A stretch of 64,000 nt of DNA from an uncultured Acidimicrobiaceae bacterium (GCA_947259365.1 CAMYMC010000008.1:124001-188000); one strand, 5' to 3'; shown: positions 13,770 through 26,945, counted from the first letter of the stretch. Notes: generated by a model from the sequence alone, not told the origin. Made by a program: numbers and translations.

Positions 13770-14495
13770 TCACGGAACGAGGGCGGATGCGGACGTGAAC
13801 ACGGCGTCGAACATGTCCTCGGTGAGCCGCCCGGTGAACGTGTTCTGCTGGCTCGGGTGATAGGAGGCCACGACGGCCCGGCCGTCGGGCAGGTCCACGA
13901 CGAGCCCGTGGGCGAAGCGGGGCCGGGGGCGGGCCAGGGCGGTGCCGAATGCGGCGAGGCTGCTCCACAGCGCCGCATACCCGAAAGCTCCGAGGCATAC
14001 GAACACCCGGGCCCGCTCCAGCAGCGCCAGCTCCGCCCGGAACCACCCGGCGCATGCCTCACGCTCGCTTGCGCTCGGCTTGTTGGCCGGAGGCGCACAC
14101 TTGACCGGGGCCGTCACCCACACGTCGCGGAGCACGAGACCGTCGTCCCGCGCCGTCGACTCGGGCCGGCTGGCAAAGCCGGCTCGATGGAGGGCCCGGT
14201 AGAGCCAATCGCCGCTGCGGTCGCCGGTGAACATTCGCCCGGTGCGGTTCGCTCCATGCGCAGCGGGGGCGAGCCCGACGACGACGAGACGCGCCGACGG
14301 GTCGCCGAACCCGGGCACCGGACGTCCCCAGTAGGTCTCGTCGCGATACGCCGCTCGTTTCTCTGCCGCGACCCGCTCCCGCCACTCGACGAGCCGGGGA
14401 CACCGGCGGCACACGGTGACCGCCGAGGCGAGCTCGTCGAGGTCCCCGATGCCGGCCGCGTCCCCCGCGGGCGATGCATCTCCGGCGGCGGTCAT
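13770..14495 (-). CDS. Uracil-DNA glycosylase (family 4/5, UdgB-like)
   Basis: CRRCPRLVEWRE...PVPGFGDPSARLVVVGLAPAAHGANRTGRMFTGDRSGDWLYRAL...SYHPSQQNTFTGRLTEDMFDAV. Confidence 0.9.
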   Translation of the reverse strand: MTAAGDASPAGDAAGIGDLDELASAVTVCRRCPRLVEWRERVAAEKRAAYRDETYWGRPVPGFGDPSARLVVVGLAPAAHGANRTGRMFTGDRSGDWLYRALHRAGFASRPESTARDDGLVLRDVWVTAPVKCAPPANKPSASEREACAGWFRAELALLERARVFVCLGAFGYAALWSSLAAFGTALARPRPRFAHGLVVDLPDGRAVVASYHPSQQNTFTGRLTEDMFDAVFTSASALVP

Positions 14496-16063
14496 TCGCC
14501 GCGCTCGAGCATCGAGGCGTCGAAACTCGTGTTCTCGCTCCACAGCATCCAGCCGAGGCCCCGGGCCTCGGCGACGTCCTGGACGGCGAGGATGTCGGTC
14601 GACTCGAGGAACGCCCGCTGCAGCCACGGGCGGATGATTCCGAACCCGTCGATCTGGGGCATCCCCGCGTCGAGGGCGAGCCCGACGATGGCCGGCGCCT
14701 CGTCGTTGGGGTCCTCGAAGCCCTGCCAGCCCGGGGGGTACGCATAGGAGTAGATCATCGGGCTGAGCACGTCGACCGAGGACGACAGGGGTCCGGGGAG
14801 CTGGCCGATGCCCTCATCGCTCCCCCGGCTCTGCAGCGTGATGGCGAAGATGTCGGCGGCGACGGCACACCCCATCGCGTTGAGCCTCGAATGGGCCTCG
14901 GCGAGGAACGCGGCGATCGTCTCGACGCGGATCTGCTGCGCCTCCTCCTCGTAGTACGTGTCGTAGACGAGGGCCGGCTCGTCGTACTGGACGGCGTTGA
15001 TCGGACCGTCGGAGGGAAACCGGACGTAGTCGAACTGGACCTCGTCGAAGCCGCGACGGCATGCCTCTTCGGCGAGGTCGAGGGGGTAGTCCCAGGCGTC
15101 CCTGTCGGTCGGGTCGAGCCATCCCCGGCCGCTGCTCGTCTCCCACACGCCCCCCGTGCTCCGGTTCTTCGCCGCGATCGCCGGCTTCGCCTTGGTCAGC
15201 CAGGGGTCCTGGAAGGTGACGATCCGGGTGATCTTGTAGAGGCCGAGCTCATCCATGTCCTCGATCACCGCATCGAGGTCGTAGAGCGCCTGGACGGCGC
15301 CGATCTCATGGGCGAGCTGCACCTCGGTGTCGTGGTAGACGTTGCCGCGCTCGTCCTTCGTGTCGATGACGAGGGCGTTGACCTCGGTCGTCGCGGCCAG
15401 ATCGAGCAGCTCTCGCCACGTGCCCGGATCGCCCGTCTTCGCCGCCTGCACCCGCAAGGCGCGTATCGTTCGCGGCTGCATCGACACCGAGAGCTCCGGG
15501 GTGACACCGTCCCATTCGACCGCGGCCGGTTCCCAGGCGGGGCGGGTAACGGTGATCTCGCCGGCGACGGCCCGAATGACGCGGAACCCGCCATCGGCGC
15601 CCGTGACCTGCTCGTGGTCGCCGAGACGTACCGTCGTCCCGGGAAGCGGCCGTGCGTCCGGGCCCACCACCCGCCCGGACAGCACCACCGGGGTGAGCCG
15701 CAGCTCGACTGGGGCCTGCTCCGGGAGCAGGTCGACGGTCGTCGACGCGTCGTGGAACCCGGGGGCGGATGCCGTGATCGCGATCGGTTCGTCGAGCCAC
15801 GTCAACGTCGCCATACCGCTCTCGTCGGCCTCCATGGGCTCTTCGCCGATGAACAGCATCGCCGCCAGCGGGGTGAGGTCGTCGCCGGCGAGCACCGAGA
15901 CCCGGAACACCGGCGGAGGCGGGTCCGGGGGGCGGAGGGATTCGCCCGAGCCGAGGACTGCGGTGCCCGAACATCCCCCGGCGGTGAGCGCGGCGAGCAC
16001 GCCGAGCCCCAGAGCCCAGCGCGGTGCACGTGTTGGAACTCGTGGATCGCTCGTGTTGCTCAC
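14492..16063 (-). CDS. Putative glycoside-hydrolase-like lipoprotein (DUF4015-type) with carboxypeptidase-regulatory-like N-terminal domain
   Basis: TAGGC lipobox-like N-terminus; NALVIDTKDERGNVYHDT...GFDEVQFDYVRFPSDG...DVLSPMIYSYAYPPGW. Confidence 0.75.
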   Translation of the reverse strand: MSNTSDPRVPTRAPRWALGLGVLAALTAGGCSGTAVLGSGESLRPPDPPPPVFRVSVLAGDDLTPLAAMLFIGEEPMEADESGMATLTWLDEPIAITASAPGFHDASTTVDLLPEQAPVELRLTPVVLSGRVVGPDARPLPGTTVRLGDHEQVTGADGGFRVIRAVAGEITVTRPAWEPAAVEWDGVTPELSVSMQPRTIRALRVQAAKTGDPGTWRELLDLAATTEVNALVIDTKDERGNVYHDTEVQLAHEIGAVQALYDLDAVIEDMDELGLYKITRIVTFQDPWLTKAKPAIAAKNRSTGGVWETSSGRGWLDPTDRDAWDYPLDLAEEACRRGFDEVQFDYVRFPSDGPINAVQYDEPALVYDTYYEEEAQQIRVETIAAFLAEAHSRLNAMGCAVAADIFAITLQSRGSDEGIGQLPGPLSSSVDVLSPMIYSYAYPPGWQGFEDPNDEAPAIVGLALDAGMPQIDGFGIIRPWLQRAFLESTDILAVQDVAEARGLGWMLWSENTSFDASMLERGE

Positions 16064-16191
16064 GTTGGAGATGCGAACCTCGACTGGCCGCGACCGGGAG
16101 GCTAGCGCCGCTTTGCGGCGTACACCCCGGCGTGATAATTTCGGCGTGCTCTCCCTTCGCCGAGGGGGGTCTCGCAAGAGCAGGGGAGCCG

Positions 16192-17121
16192 TTGGTCACC
16201 GAGACCAGAGAACTTGCGACATCTGACGCTGTCGGCAGGTACCTCGAAGAGGTAGCAACTCACGAGCTGCTGACGGCTCAGGACGAGGTGCGCCTCGCCC
16301 GGATCATGGAGCAGGCGCGCCGTGCCCGGCACCGTCTCGAGAGCGAGCCAGCGCTGTCCGAGACCGACCGCGAAGAGCTCGAGGCCGTCGTCGACGCAGG
16401 CGACGACGCCAAGGCCGAGTTCATCCGCTCCAACCTCCGGCTCGTGATCTCACTCGCCAAGCGTTACACCGGCCGCGGGCTCGACCTGCTCGACCTCATC
16501 CAGGAGGGAAACCTCGGCCTCATCCGGGCCGTCGAGAAGTTCGACTGGCGCAAGGGGTTCAAGTTCTCGACGTATGCGACGTGGTGGATCCGCCAGGCCA
16601 TCACCCGGGGTCTCGGCAACCAGGGACGCACCATTCGCCTTCCCGTCCACATGGTGGATGTGGTGCGGACCGTTCGCGAGACGGAGCTCACCCTCGAGGA
16701 ACAGAACCAGCGGAAGCCAACCGTCGAAGAGATCTCGGCCCGCAGCGGGCTCGACCAGGAGAAGGTGACGATCGCCCTCGAAGCCCCGGGGGAGTGCGTC
16801 TCGCTCGACCGGAGAGTCGGTGACGAAGGAGACAGCGAGTTCGGAGACTTCGTCGAGGACGAGCGCGCGCTCGACCCGTTCGTGCACGCCGTCGAGGCGG
16901 TCCGCCATCGCGAGCTCCTCCGGGCGATGACGGTCCTCGACGACCGCGAGCGCAGCGTCCTCCTCCTCCGCTACGGGCTCGACCGGGGCAACGCCCGTAC
17001 GCTGTCCGAAGTCGGGGTGTTCCTCGGACTCACCAGGGAGCGGGTACGCCAGATCGAAGCGAGGGCGCTCGGCAAGCTGCGGCACCCGAGCTGCGACTAC
17101 GACCTCGAGAGCCTGCTGTAA
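16192..17121 (+). CDS. RNA polymerase sigma-70 family factor (group 1/2-like)
   Basis: SNLRLVISLAKRYTGRGLDLLDLIQEGNLGLIRAVEKFDWRKGFKFSTYATWWIRQAI...LGLTRERVRQIEARALGKLR; TTG start with AGGGGAG SD. Confidence 0.93.
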   Translation: MVTETRELATSDAVGRYLEEVATHELLTAQDEVRLARIMEQARRARHRLESEPALSETDREELEAVVDAGDDAKAEFIRSNLRLVISLAKRYTGRGLDLLDLIQEGNLGLIRAVEKFDWRKGFKFSTYATWWIRQAITRGLGNQGRTIRLPVHMVDVVRTVRETELTLEEQNQRKPTVEEISARSGLDQEKVTIALEAPGECVSLDRRVGDEGDSEFGDFVEDERALDPFVHAVEAVRHRELLRAMTVLDDRERSVLLLRYGLDRGNARTLSEVGVFLGLTRERVRQIEARALGKLRHPSCDYDLESLL

Positions 17122-17161
17122 CAAACCGTCGCGCTACGGTGCCCCTCCGTCCTACCCCGGC

Positions 17162-17443
17162 ATGATCGGCTTCCTCCTCACCCTTCTCGTCGCCGCGGTG
17201 CTCGGTTCGCTCGGCGCCGCGATCGCCGGGCGTCGCGGCCAGGGATGCCTCGTCAACATCCTCGTCGGCCTCATCGGTGCCCTCGTCGGCCGGTGGCTGT
17301 CGCGGGTCGCCGGGATCGACGACCCCGTGACGATCACGATCGGATCCACGACGTTCCCGCTGATGTGGACGATCGCCGGAGCGGCGCTCTTCGTCGCGGT
17401 GATCACCGCCGTGACCGGTGAGCGCAGGCTTCCCCGACGCTGA
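17162..17443 (+). CDS. GlsB/YeaQ/YmgE-family small membrane protein
   Basis: MIGFLLTLLVAAVLGSLGAAIAGRRGQGCLVNILVGLIGALVGRWL. Confidence 0.8.
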   Translation: MIGFLLTLLVAAVLGSLGAAIAGRRGQGCLVNILVGLIGALVGRWLSRVAGIDDPVTITIGSTTFPLMWTIAGAALFVAVITAVTGERRLPRR

Positions 17444-17505
17444 CCAGGCACCACAGTGCCCGCGGCTCCCTCCGACCTGCGGGATGATCGACCTAGATTG
17501 GCGGG

Positions 17506-18201
17506 GTGCAGAGGCGCACCGTCTTCGGCGTCGTCGTCGCGGCAGGCTCGGGAAGCCGGTTCGGTGGGGACACACCGAAGCCACTCCTCGACCTCGGCGG
17601 TCAGACCATCGTCGCCCGATCCGTGGCCGCCCTCTCCAGGAGCGGCGTCATCGACGCGATCACCGTGGTGACTCGCGATGACCTCGTGGCGGAGGTGGGG
17701 GAGGTCTTCGCCGGCGAACCCACGCCCGTCACGGTGGTCGGCGGCGGCGCCACCAGAGCCGCTTCGGTGCGAGCGGGCCTCGCCGCGCTCGACGGCGGCG
17801 ACGAGGACCTCGTCGTCGTCCACGACGGCGCCAGGCCGCTCGTCGAACCCCAACGGGTCGCTGCGCTGGTTGCGACGCTCGTCGGCGCCGATGCCGCGAC
17901 CCTGGTGGTGCCGGTAGCCGACACCGTTCTCGTCGTCGAAGACGGGACGGTCTCCAGCGTCCCCGACCGCAGCGTGCTGCACCGGGCCCAGACGCCTCAA
18001 GGATTCCGGCTCGGCCTGCTGAGGAAGGCGCACCGGGCCGCCGCCGCCGAACCGGCGTTCGTCGCCACCGACGACTGCGCGGTGGTCCGGCGCTACTCGC
18101 CTGCGACCGAGATCGCCGTGGTCGCCGGTTCCGATCGCAACATCAAGATCACGACCCCTGAAGACCTGCTGATCGCCCGACACCTCCTCGACGACGCGTG
18201 A
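17506..18201 (+). CDS. ispD: 2-C-methyl-D-erythritol 4-phosphate cytidylyltransferase
   Basis: GVVVAAGSGSRFGGDTPKPLLDLGGQTI...VVVHDGARPLV...VADTVLVVEDGTVSSVPDRSVLHRAQTPQGFRLGLL. Confidence 0.95.
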   Translation: MQRRTVFGVVVAAGSGSRFGGDTPKPLLDLGGQTIVARSVAALSRSGVIDAITVVTRDDLVAEVGEVFAGEPTPVTVVGGGATRAASVRAGLAALDGGDEDLVVVHDGARPLVEPQRVAALVATLVGADAATLVVPVADTVLVVEDGTVSSVPDRSVLHRAQTPQGFRLGLLRKAHRAAAAEPAFVATDDCAVVRRYSPATEIAVVAGSDRNIKITTPEDLLIARHLLDDA

Positions 18202-18408
18202 CCCTGCCCGTCACGGGTCGACGAAGCGCACCAGCCCGGCACGTCGACCGCCTCGACGTCGCCGCAGTGTTCGACGTCGTGTCCGGCGAGACCGGCACCG
18301 GGACGGAGATCGTCGTCGACGGGATGAGGGCGTCGCGTTCGCCGGCACGGCGGGGGCCGGGTCCGTCGTCGTGGAAGCCGACGTGGCGCCACGGCGGTCC
18401 TCGACCCC

Positions 18409-19068
18409 TCAGAAGAGCCGCAGCGTCGCCGATTCGAGGCCGCGCAGCACGTCGTAGTCGACCTCGACGCAGCCGATCGCGCGGTCGACCGCGAGCGTCC
18501 TCGCCTGCGGCTTGATCTCCTGGGCGACGAGGACGCCGCGCACCGGTGCCAGATGCTCGTCGCGGTTCAGAAACTCGAGATAGCGGGTCAACTGCTCGAC
18601 CCCGTCGATGTCGCCCCTCCGCTTCACCTCGACGGCCACCGTGTCCCCCTCCCCGTCGCGACACAACAGATCGACGGGGCCCACCGGGGTGGGGAACTCG
18701 CGCCGCACGAGCGAGAGGCCGGCCTCGATGACCTCCGGTGTCTCGGCGAGCAGCCTCTGCAGCTCGGACTCGACGCCGTCCTTCTGCAAGCCGGGGTCCT
18801 CACCCATGGACATCTCCGACTCGAAGTGGACGTGCGAGATCGAGATCGTGAGCCGCTCACCCCGAGGGTTCGTCACGACCCAGCGGCCGTCCTCCTCCTC
18901 GAGGTGATTCGGTGCGTTCATCCAGTTGAGCGGCTTGTACGCACCACCGTCGGCATGGACGGCGACACAGCCGTCCGCCTTCACCATGATGAGTCGCGTC
19001 GCCGGCGGGAGGTAGGCGCTGAGACGCCCTTCGTACTCGACGCTGCAGTCGGCGACCAGGATGCGCAT
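18409..19068 (-). CDS. nucS: Endonuclease NucS/EndoMS (non-canonical mismatch repair)
   Basis: [54 protein letters not shown]...[36 protein letters not shown]. Confidence 0.95.
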   Translation of the reverse strand: MRILVADCSVEYEGRLSAYLPPATRLIMVKADGCVAVHADGGAYKPLNWMNAPNHLEEEDGRWVVTNPRGERLTISISHVHFESEMSMGEDPGLQKDGVESELQRLLAETPEVIEAGLSLVRREFPTPVGPVDLLCRDGEGDTVAVEVKRRGDIDGVEQLTRYLEFLNRDEHLAPVRGVLVAQEIKPQARTLAVDRAIGCVEVDYDVLRGLESATLRLF

Positions 19069-19272
19069 GGGCCCGGAGGGTAGTTGCCGGCCGCAGGGCG
19101 GCGAGGGTCTCCCCCACGGCACGATCCGTCGAGGCGATCGACGCGATGAAGCCCGCGGAGGGCCCGCCTCACCGCATTGCCCTGACCACGCCTCGGGGAT
19201 GGAAGCGCTGGGCCATCCGTAGCCCGCGACGAGGACTCTCGCGGCGCCAGGAAGTTCCCGAGAGGCTCGCCG

Positions 19273-20676
19273 TCAGCCGACGGCGCCCTCCATCTGGAGC
19301 TCGATGAGCCGGTTCAGCTCGACGGCGTACTCCATCGGGAGCTCCTTGACGATCGGCTCGATGAACCCGGCGACGATCATCGCCGTCGCTTCCTCCTCGG
19401 TGAGCCCCCGGCTCATGAGATAGAAGAGCTGCTCCTCGCCGACCTTCGACACCGTCGCCTCGTGGCCGATGTCGATGTCGGACTCCTCGATCTCCATGTA
19501 GGGGTACGTGTCCGAGCGTGAGTCCTCGTCGAGGATCAGGGCATCACACCGAACGAACGAGCGGGCGCTCTCGGCCCCCTCCTCGACCCGGATGAGCCCG
19601 CGGTAGCCGGCGCGGCCGCCGTCCTTCGAGATCGACTTCGACGTGATGAGGGACGTGGTCTTTGGGGCGACGTGGACGATCTTGGCGCCGGCGTCCTGGT
19701 GCTGACCGATCCCGGCGAAGGCAATCGACAGCACCTCGCCGTGGGCGCCCTCCTCCATGAGCCACACCGCCGGGTACTTCATCGTCAGCTTCGAGCCGAG
19801 GTTCCCGTCGATCCATTCCATGGTGGCGTTCTTGTACGCCGCCGCTCGCTTGGTGACGAGGTTGTAGACGTTGTTCGACCAGTTCTGGATCGTCGTGTAC
19901 CGGCAGCGCCCGCCCTCCTTGACGACGATCTCGACGACGGCCGAGTGCAGCGAGTCGCTGCTGTAGACGGGGGCCGAGCAGCCTTCGACGTAGTGGCAGT
20001 ACGCCCCTTCGTCGATGATGATGAGCGTTCGCTCGAACTGGCCCATGTTCTCGGCGTTGATCCGGAAGTAGGCCTGGAGCGGCTGATCGACGTGAACACC
20101 GGGCGGCACGTAGATGAACGACCCGCCGGACCAGACCGCGGAGTTGAGCGCAGCGAACTTGTTGTCGTTCGGCGGGATGATCGTCCCGAAGTACTCCCTG
20201 ACGAGGTCCGGGTGCTCCCGGAGTGCGGTATCCATGTCCATGAAGAGGACGCCGAGCTTCTCGAGGTCCTCCCGGTTGCGGTGGTACACGACCTCCGACT
20301 CGTACTGCGCGGTCACGCCGGCGAGGTACTTGCGCTCCGCCTCGGGGATCCCCAGCTTCTCGTAGGTCTCCTTGATCGAGTCGGGGACCATGTCCCAGTC
20401 CTTGACCTGACCCTCGGTCGGCTTGATGTAGTAGTAGATGTCGTCGAAATCGATTTCCTCGAGCGCACCGCCGCCGCCCCAGGTGGGGATCGGTTTGCGG
20501 AGGAAGCGCCGGTACGCCTTGAGCCGGAACTCGAGCATCCACTCCGGTTCTTGCTTCATCGCGGACATCTCGCGAATGATGTCCTCGTTCAGCCCCTTCT
20601 TGGGCTTGAAGACGTAATCCTCTTCGTCGTGCCACCCAAGTTGGTACGCACCGAGATCGACGTCGACGGTCGCCAT
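19273..20676 (-). CDS. sufB: Fe-S cluster assembly protein SufB
   Basis: [52 protein letters not shown]...[20 protein letters not shown]...[18 protein letters not shown]. Confidence 0.97.
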   Translation of the reverse strand: MATVDVDLGAYQLGWHDEEDYVFKPKKGLNEDIIREMSAMKQEPEWMLEFRLKAYRRFLRKPIPTWGGGGALEEIDFDDIYYYIKPTEGQVKDWDMVPDSIKETYEKLGIPEAERKYLAGVTAQYESEVVYHRNREDLEKLGVLFMDMDTALREHPDLVREYFGTIIPPNDNKFAALNSAVWSGGSFIYVPPGVHVDQPLQAYFRINAENMGQFERTLIIIDEGAYCHYVEGCSAPVYSSDSLHSAVVEIVVKEGGRCRYTTIQNWSNNVYNLVTKRAAAYKNATMEWIDGNLGSKLTMKYPAVWLMEEGAHGEVLSIAFAGIGQHQDAGAKIVHVAPKTTSLITSKSISKDGGRAGYRGLIRVEEGAESARSFVRCDALILDEDSRSDTYPYMEIEESDIDIGHEATVSKVGEEQLFYLMSRGLTEEEATAMIVAGFIEPIVKELPMEYAVELNRLIELQMEGAVG

Positions 20677-20709
20677 GCAGGCTCAGCTCCTCACGAACGG
20701 ATGGGGATT

Positions 20710-20729
20710 TGCACTATCGGGGTAGTGCA
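20710..20729. promoter_or_regulatory. Perfect inverted repeat TGCACTA-N6-TAGTGCA upstream of sufB (candidate operator)
   Basis: 7-bp arms at 20710-20716 and 20723-20729, spacer TCGGGG; 34 bp upstream of the sufB ATG. Confidence 0.6.
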
Positions 20730-20908
20730 TTCTCCCACACGCCGATGGCGCCGCCAACGCGGCCTCGGACGACCGCGCCGGGACGGGTGTGGGAGTGGGG
20801 GGAAGACCGGGTCCGTCCCGGCGGGTCATCCTGGTACCGGGATCAACACACCGCGAACGGCCCGAGTTCGCCGAACGTCCAGGGACCGACACACGGGCGC
20901 GAGCGCCC

Positions 20909-22364
<1,456 letters not shown>

Positions 22365-22372
<8 letters not shown>

Positions 22373-25300
22373 GGGCCGCACCCATGATCGCCTCGAGGAC
22401 CGGCTCGCCCCTCTCGGTGGCCCTCGCCGCCGCCTCGAGCACCCGCTTGTAGTCCCGCGGCATGACCTTGACGAAGTGCCCCAGCTCGTCGTCCCACGAG
22501 GCGAGGATGCGCTCCGCCACCGTCGAAGCCGTCTCCCGGTGGTGGGTGGTGATGGTCTCTTCGAGGAACGCCACGTCCTCGGGCTCGAGCGAGTCGAGCG
22601 TGACCATCTCTCGGTTGACCCGGGTGCCGAAGAGCCCGCGAGCATCCCAGACATAGGCGATGCCACCCGACATGCCTGCGGCGAAGTTGCGCCCCGTCGG
22701 CCCGAGCACGACCGCTCTGCCTCCCGTCATGTACTCACAACCGTGGTCGCCGACGCCTTCGACGACGGCGACCGCACCGGAGTTGCGGACGCAGAACCGC
22801 TCGCCGACGACGCCTCGCAGGTACACCTCGCCGGCGGTGGCGCCGTAGAGGATGACGTTGCCGGCGATGATGTTCTCCTCGGGCGCGAAGGGAGCGTCGG
22901 GGTGGGGGCGCACGACGATCCTGCCCCCGGACAGCCCTTTGCCCACGTAGTCGTTGGCGTCTCCGGTCAGCCGCAGCGTGATGCCGCGGGGGAGGAAGGC
23001 TCCGAAGCTCATCCCGGCCGAGCCGGTGAAGTTCACGGTGATCGTGTCGTCGGGAAGCCCCTCAGCGCCGTGGCGTCTCGTGACGTGGTGGCCGAGCATC
23101 GTGCCGACCGTGAGGTTGACGTTGCGGATCGGCAGGTCGAGCGTGACGGGCCGCCGCTCGACGAGGGCCGCCTCGGCGAGTTGGACGAGCGTCTGGTCGA
23201 GGGCGGCGTCGAGCCCGTGGTCCTGGTTGCGACGCCACGCGCGGGGAGCGTCGTCGGGGACCTCGGGGACGTGGAGGAGCGGGGAGAGGTCGAGCCCGCT
23301 CGCCTTCCAGTGCTCGACCGCGGCGTCGGTGTCGATGAGCTCGGCGTGGCCGATCGCTTCGTCGAGGCTGCGCAAGCCGAGCGCCGCGAGGTACTCGCGC
23401 ACCTCCATCGCAACGAACTCCATGAAGTTGACGACGTGCTCCGGCTTGCCGGTGTACTTCTCCCGCAGCGCCGGGTTCTGCGTGGCGATCCCCACCGGGC
23501 ACGTGTCGAGGTGGCACACCCGCATCATGACGCAGCCGGTGGCGACGAGCGGGGCGGTGGCGAACCCGTACTCGTCCGCACCGAGGAGGGCGGCGATGAT
23601 GACGTCTCTGCCGGTCTTGAGCTGGCCATCGACCTGGACGACGATCCGGTCGCGCAGCTCGTTGAGCAGCAGCGTCTGCTGGGTCTCGGCCAGACCGATC
23701 TCCCACGGCGCACCGGCGTGCTTGATCGACGTCAGCGGCGAGGCGCCGGTGCCGCCGTCGTAGCCGGAGATGAGCACGACGTCCGACTTTGCCTTGGCGA
23801 CGCCGGCGGCCACCGTCCCGACCCCGACCTCGGCCACGAGCTTCACGTGCACCCTGGCGTGCGGATTCGCGTTCTTGAGGTCGTGGATGAGCTGCTTGAT
23901 GTCCTCGATCGAGTAGATGTCGTGATGGGGCGGCGGGGAGATGAGACCGACCCCCGGCGTCGAGAAGCGCGTCGTGGCGATCCAGGGATACACCTTGGGG
24001 CCGGGGAGCTGGCCCCCCTCCCCCGGTTTGGCGCCCTGGGCCATCTTGATCTGGAGGTCGTCGGCGTTCACGAGGTACTCGCTCGTCACCCCGAACCTGC
24101 CCGAGGCCACCTGCTTGATGGCGCTCCTGCGGAGGTCACCGTTGTCGTCGGCGGTGTACCGGTCCGGATCCTCGCCTCCCTCACCGGTGTTCGACTTGGC
24201 CCCGATCCGGTTCATGGCGATCGCAAGGGTCTCGTGGGCCTCTTGGGAGATCGACCCGTACGACATCGCCCCCGTCGAGAACCTCCGCACGATCGCGGAG
24301 ACGGGCTCGACCTCCTCGAGCGGCACCGGCGGCCGCCTCTCCGTGTCGAGGCGGAACATGCCGCGGAGGGTGGCGAGCCGCCCGGCCTGGTCGTCGACGA
24401 GACGGCTGTACTCCTTGAACGTCTCGTAACTGTCGGTGCGCACCGCCTGCTGGAGCTTGAACACCGTCTCCGGGTTGAACGAGTGGTACTCCCCCTCGCG
24501 CCGCCACTGGTAGTCGCCGCCGAAGTCGAGGCCGCGATGGGCCCGCTCCTCGGGCCGGTCGGCGAACGCGACCCGGTGGCGTCGCGCCACCTCCGCGGCG
24601 ACGATGTCGAGCCCGATGCCGTCGAGCCGGCTCACCGTGCCGGTGAAGTAGCGGTCGACGAGGTCGGCACCGAGCCCGATCGCTTCGAAGATCTGGGCGC
24701 CGATGTAGGAGGCGACCGTCGAGATCCCCATTTTCGACATGACCTTGAGGATGCCCTTGCCGGCCGCCTTGACGTAGTTGGCCCTCGCCACGGCCACATC
24801 GAGCTCGCCGAGCCCGTAGTCGTGGCCGGCGACGAGCTCGTCGACCGTCTCGAAGACGAGGTACGGGTTCACCGCTGCCGCCCCGTACCCCAGCAGGAGG
24901 CAGAGGTGATGGATCTCGCGCGCCTCGCCGGTCTCGACGATGAGACCCACCTTCGTCCGCTGCTTGGAGCGAATGAGGTGATGGTGCACGGCCGAGGTCG
25001 CCAGCAGCGCCGGGATCGGCGCCAGCTCCTCCGTCATCCCCCGGTCGGAGAGCACGATGGCCGATGCTCCGTCGTCGATGAGCTCGTCGACGGCGTCGAA
25101 GAGCTCATCGAGGGCCTTCCGCAGCCCGTCGCCGCCGTCCGCCGGCCGGTACAAACAGCTCGCCTCACCCGTGTAGCCGGCGACGCGAGGGTCGTCGTCG
25201 AGGTGGAGCAGCCGCGCCAGCTCGTCGTTGTCGAGGATGGGAGACGGCAACTCGAGCATCCGACACGACACGGCCGTCGGCTCCAGCAGGTTCCCCTCCG

Positions 25301-26945
25301 GCCCCAACACCGAGCGGAGGGAGGTGACGAGCTCTTCGCGGATGGCGTCGAGCGGCGGGTTGGTGACCTGGGCGAAGAGCTGTTTGAAGTAGTCGTAGAG
25401 CAGGCGGGGACGGTTGGACAGCACGGCGGGGGGCGTGTCGGCGCCCATCGACCCGAGGGCTTCTTTCCCCTCGCGGGCCATCGGCGCGACGAGGAGCTTG
25501 AGCTCCTCGTGGGTGTAACCGAACGCCATCTGGCGCTGGAGGAGGGGCAGCTTCTCGCTACGCGTGGACTCCTGAGGCGCCACGTCGTCGAGGTGCAGGA
25601 AGTTCTCCGCCACCCACTGCTGGTACGGCCGTGCCGTGGCCAGCTCCGCCTTGATCTCCTCGTCCCGCACGATGCGACCCTGCGTCGTGTCGATGAGGAA
25701 CATGCGGCCCGGCTGGAGACGACCCTTCTCGACGACGGTGGCAGGAGGAACATCGACGACGCCGACCTCTGACGCCATGACGACGAGACCGTCGTCGGTC
25801 ACCCAGTAGCGAGAGGGCCGCAGCCCGTTGCGATCGAGAACCGCGCCGATGAGCTTCCCGTCGGTGAATGCGATCGAGGCCGGCCCGTCCCAGGGCTCCA
25901 TGAGTGCCGAGTGGTACTGGTAGAAGGCCGAGACCTCGGGCCGGAGGTGCTGGTGGTTCTCCCATGGCTCGGGGATCATCATGAGCACCGCCTCGGGCAG
26001 CGGGTACCCGCCCATGTAGAGCAACTCGAGCGCCTCGTCGAACCCTGCGGTGTCGGAGGCACCCGGGGTGCATACCGGGAAGATCCGCTCGAGGTCGCCC
26101 TCGATGAGATCGGTGGCGAGGAGCGCCTCCCTGGCGCGCATGAAGTTGCGGTTCCCCTTGATCGTGTTGATCTCCCCGTTGTGGGCGATCATCCGGTACG
26201 GATGCGCCAGCGGCCACGACGGGAACGTGTTCGTCGAAAAGCGCGAGTGGACCAGCACGAGGGCGCTCTCGACCCGGTCGTCATGCAGCTCGGGGTAGAA
26301 CTCGGCCAGCTGGGGCGCCGTCAACATCCCCTTGTAGACGAAGGTCCGTGCCGACAGGCTGGGGAAATACACACCGTCGTGCATCTCGCTGGCGCCACCC
26401 ATCGCCTCGTTCACTTCGTCGGCGCCTGCGGTGAGATGTATCTCGTGTTCGATCCTCTTGCGGACGGCGTAGACGCGCCGGTCGAGATCGATCCCGCCGA
26501 GCCCGTCCCCTGCGATGAACAGCTGGTGGAAGCGGGGCATCGTCGCCGCCGCGGCCTTGCCCAGCATGGAGGGATCGATCCTGACGTCGCGCCACCCGAG
26601 GACGGCGAGCCTCTCGTCGGTGACGATGGCCTCGATCTCTTCCATCGCCCGCGCCGTCTGCGCGGCATCCTGGGGGAAGAAGCCGATCCCCGTCGCGTAG
26701 AAGCCCTCCCGGGGCAGCTCGAACGGGAGGACATCGCGGAAGAACCGATCGGGGACCTGCATGAGGATCCCGGCGCCGTCACCGGTGTTGACGTCGGCGC
26801 CCGCGGCTCCACGGTGCTCGAGGTTGCACAAGGCCCCGAGGCCGAGCTGGACGATCGAGTGGCTCGCGCGCCCCTCGAGGTCCGCGACGAAGCTGACGCC
26901 GCAGGCGTCGTGCTCGTACGTCGGCTCGTAGAGCCCGGGGGCCAC
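22365..26945 (-). CDS. gltB: Glutamate synthase large subunit
   Basis: [21 protein letters not shown]-terminal Ntn Cys; [41 protein letters not shown] domain; GXGXG repeats at the C-terminus; GTG start 26945. Confidence 0.96.

Noticed and set aside
14474-16105. 543-aa plus-strand ORF opposite the DUF4015-like gene
   Set aside because: Shadow ORF; conserved motifs are on the minus strand.
16132-16191. Longer sigma-factor N-terminus from upstream GTG
   Set aside because: TTG at 16192 has a good AGGGGAG SD and gives the expected protein start.
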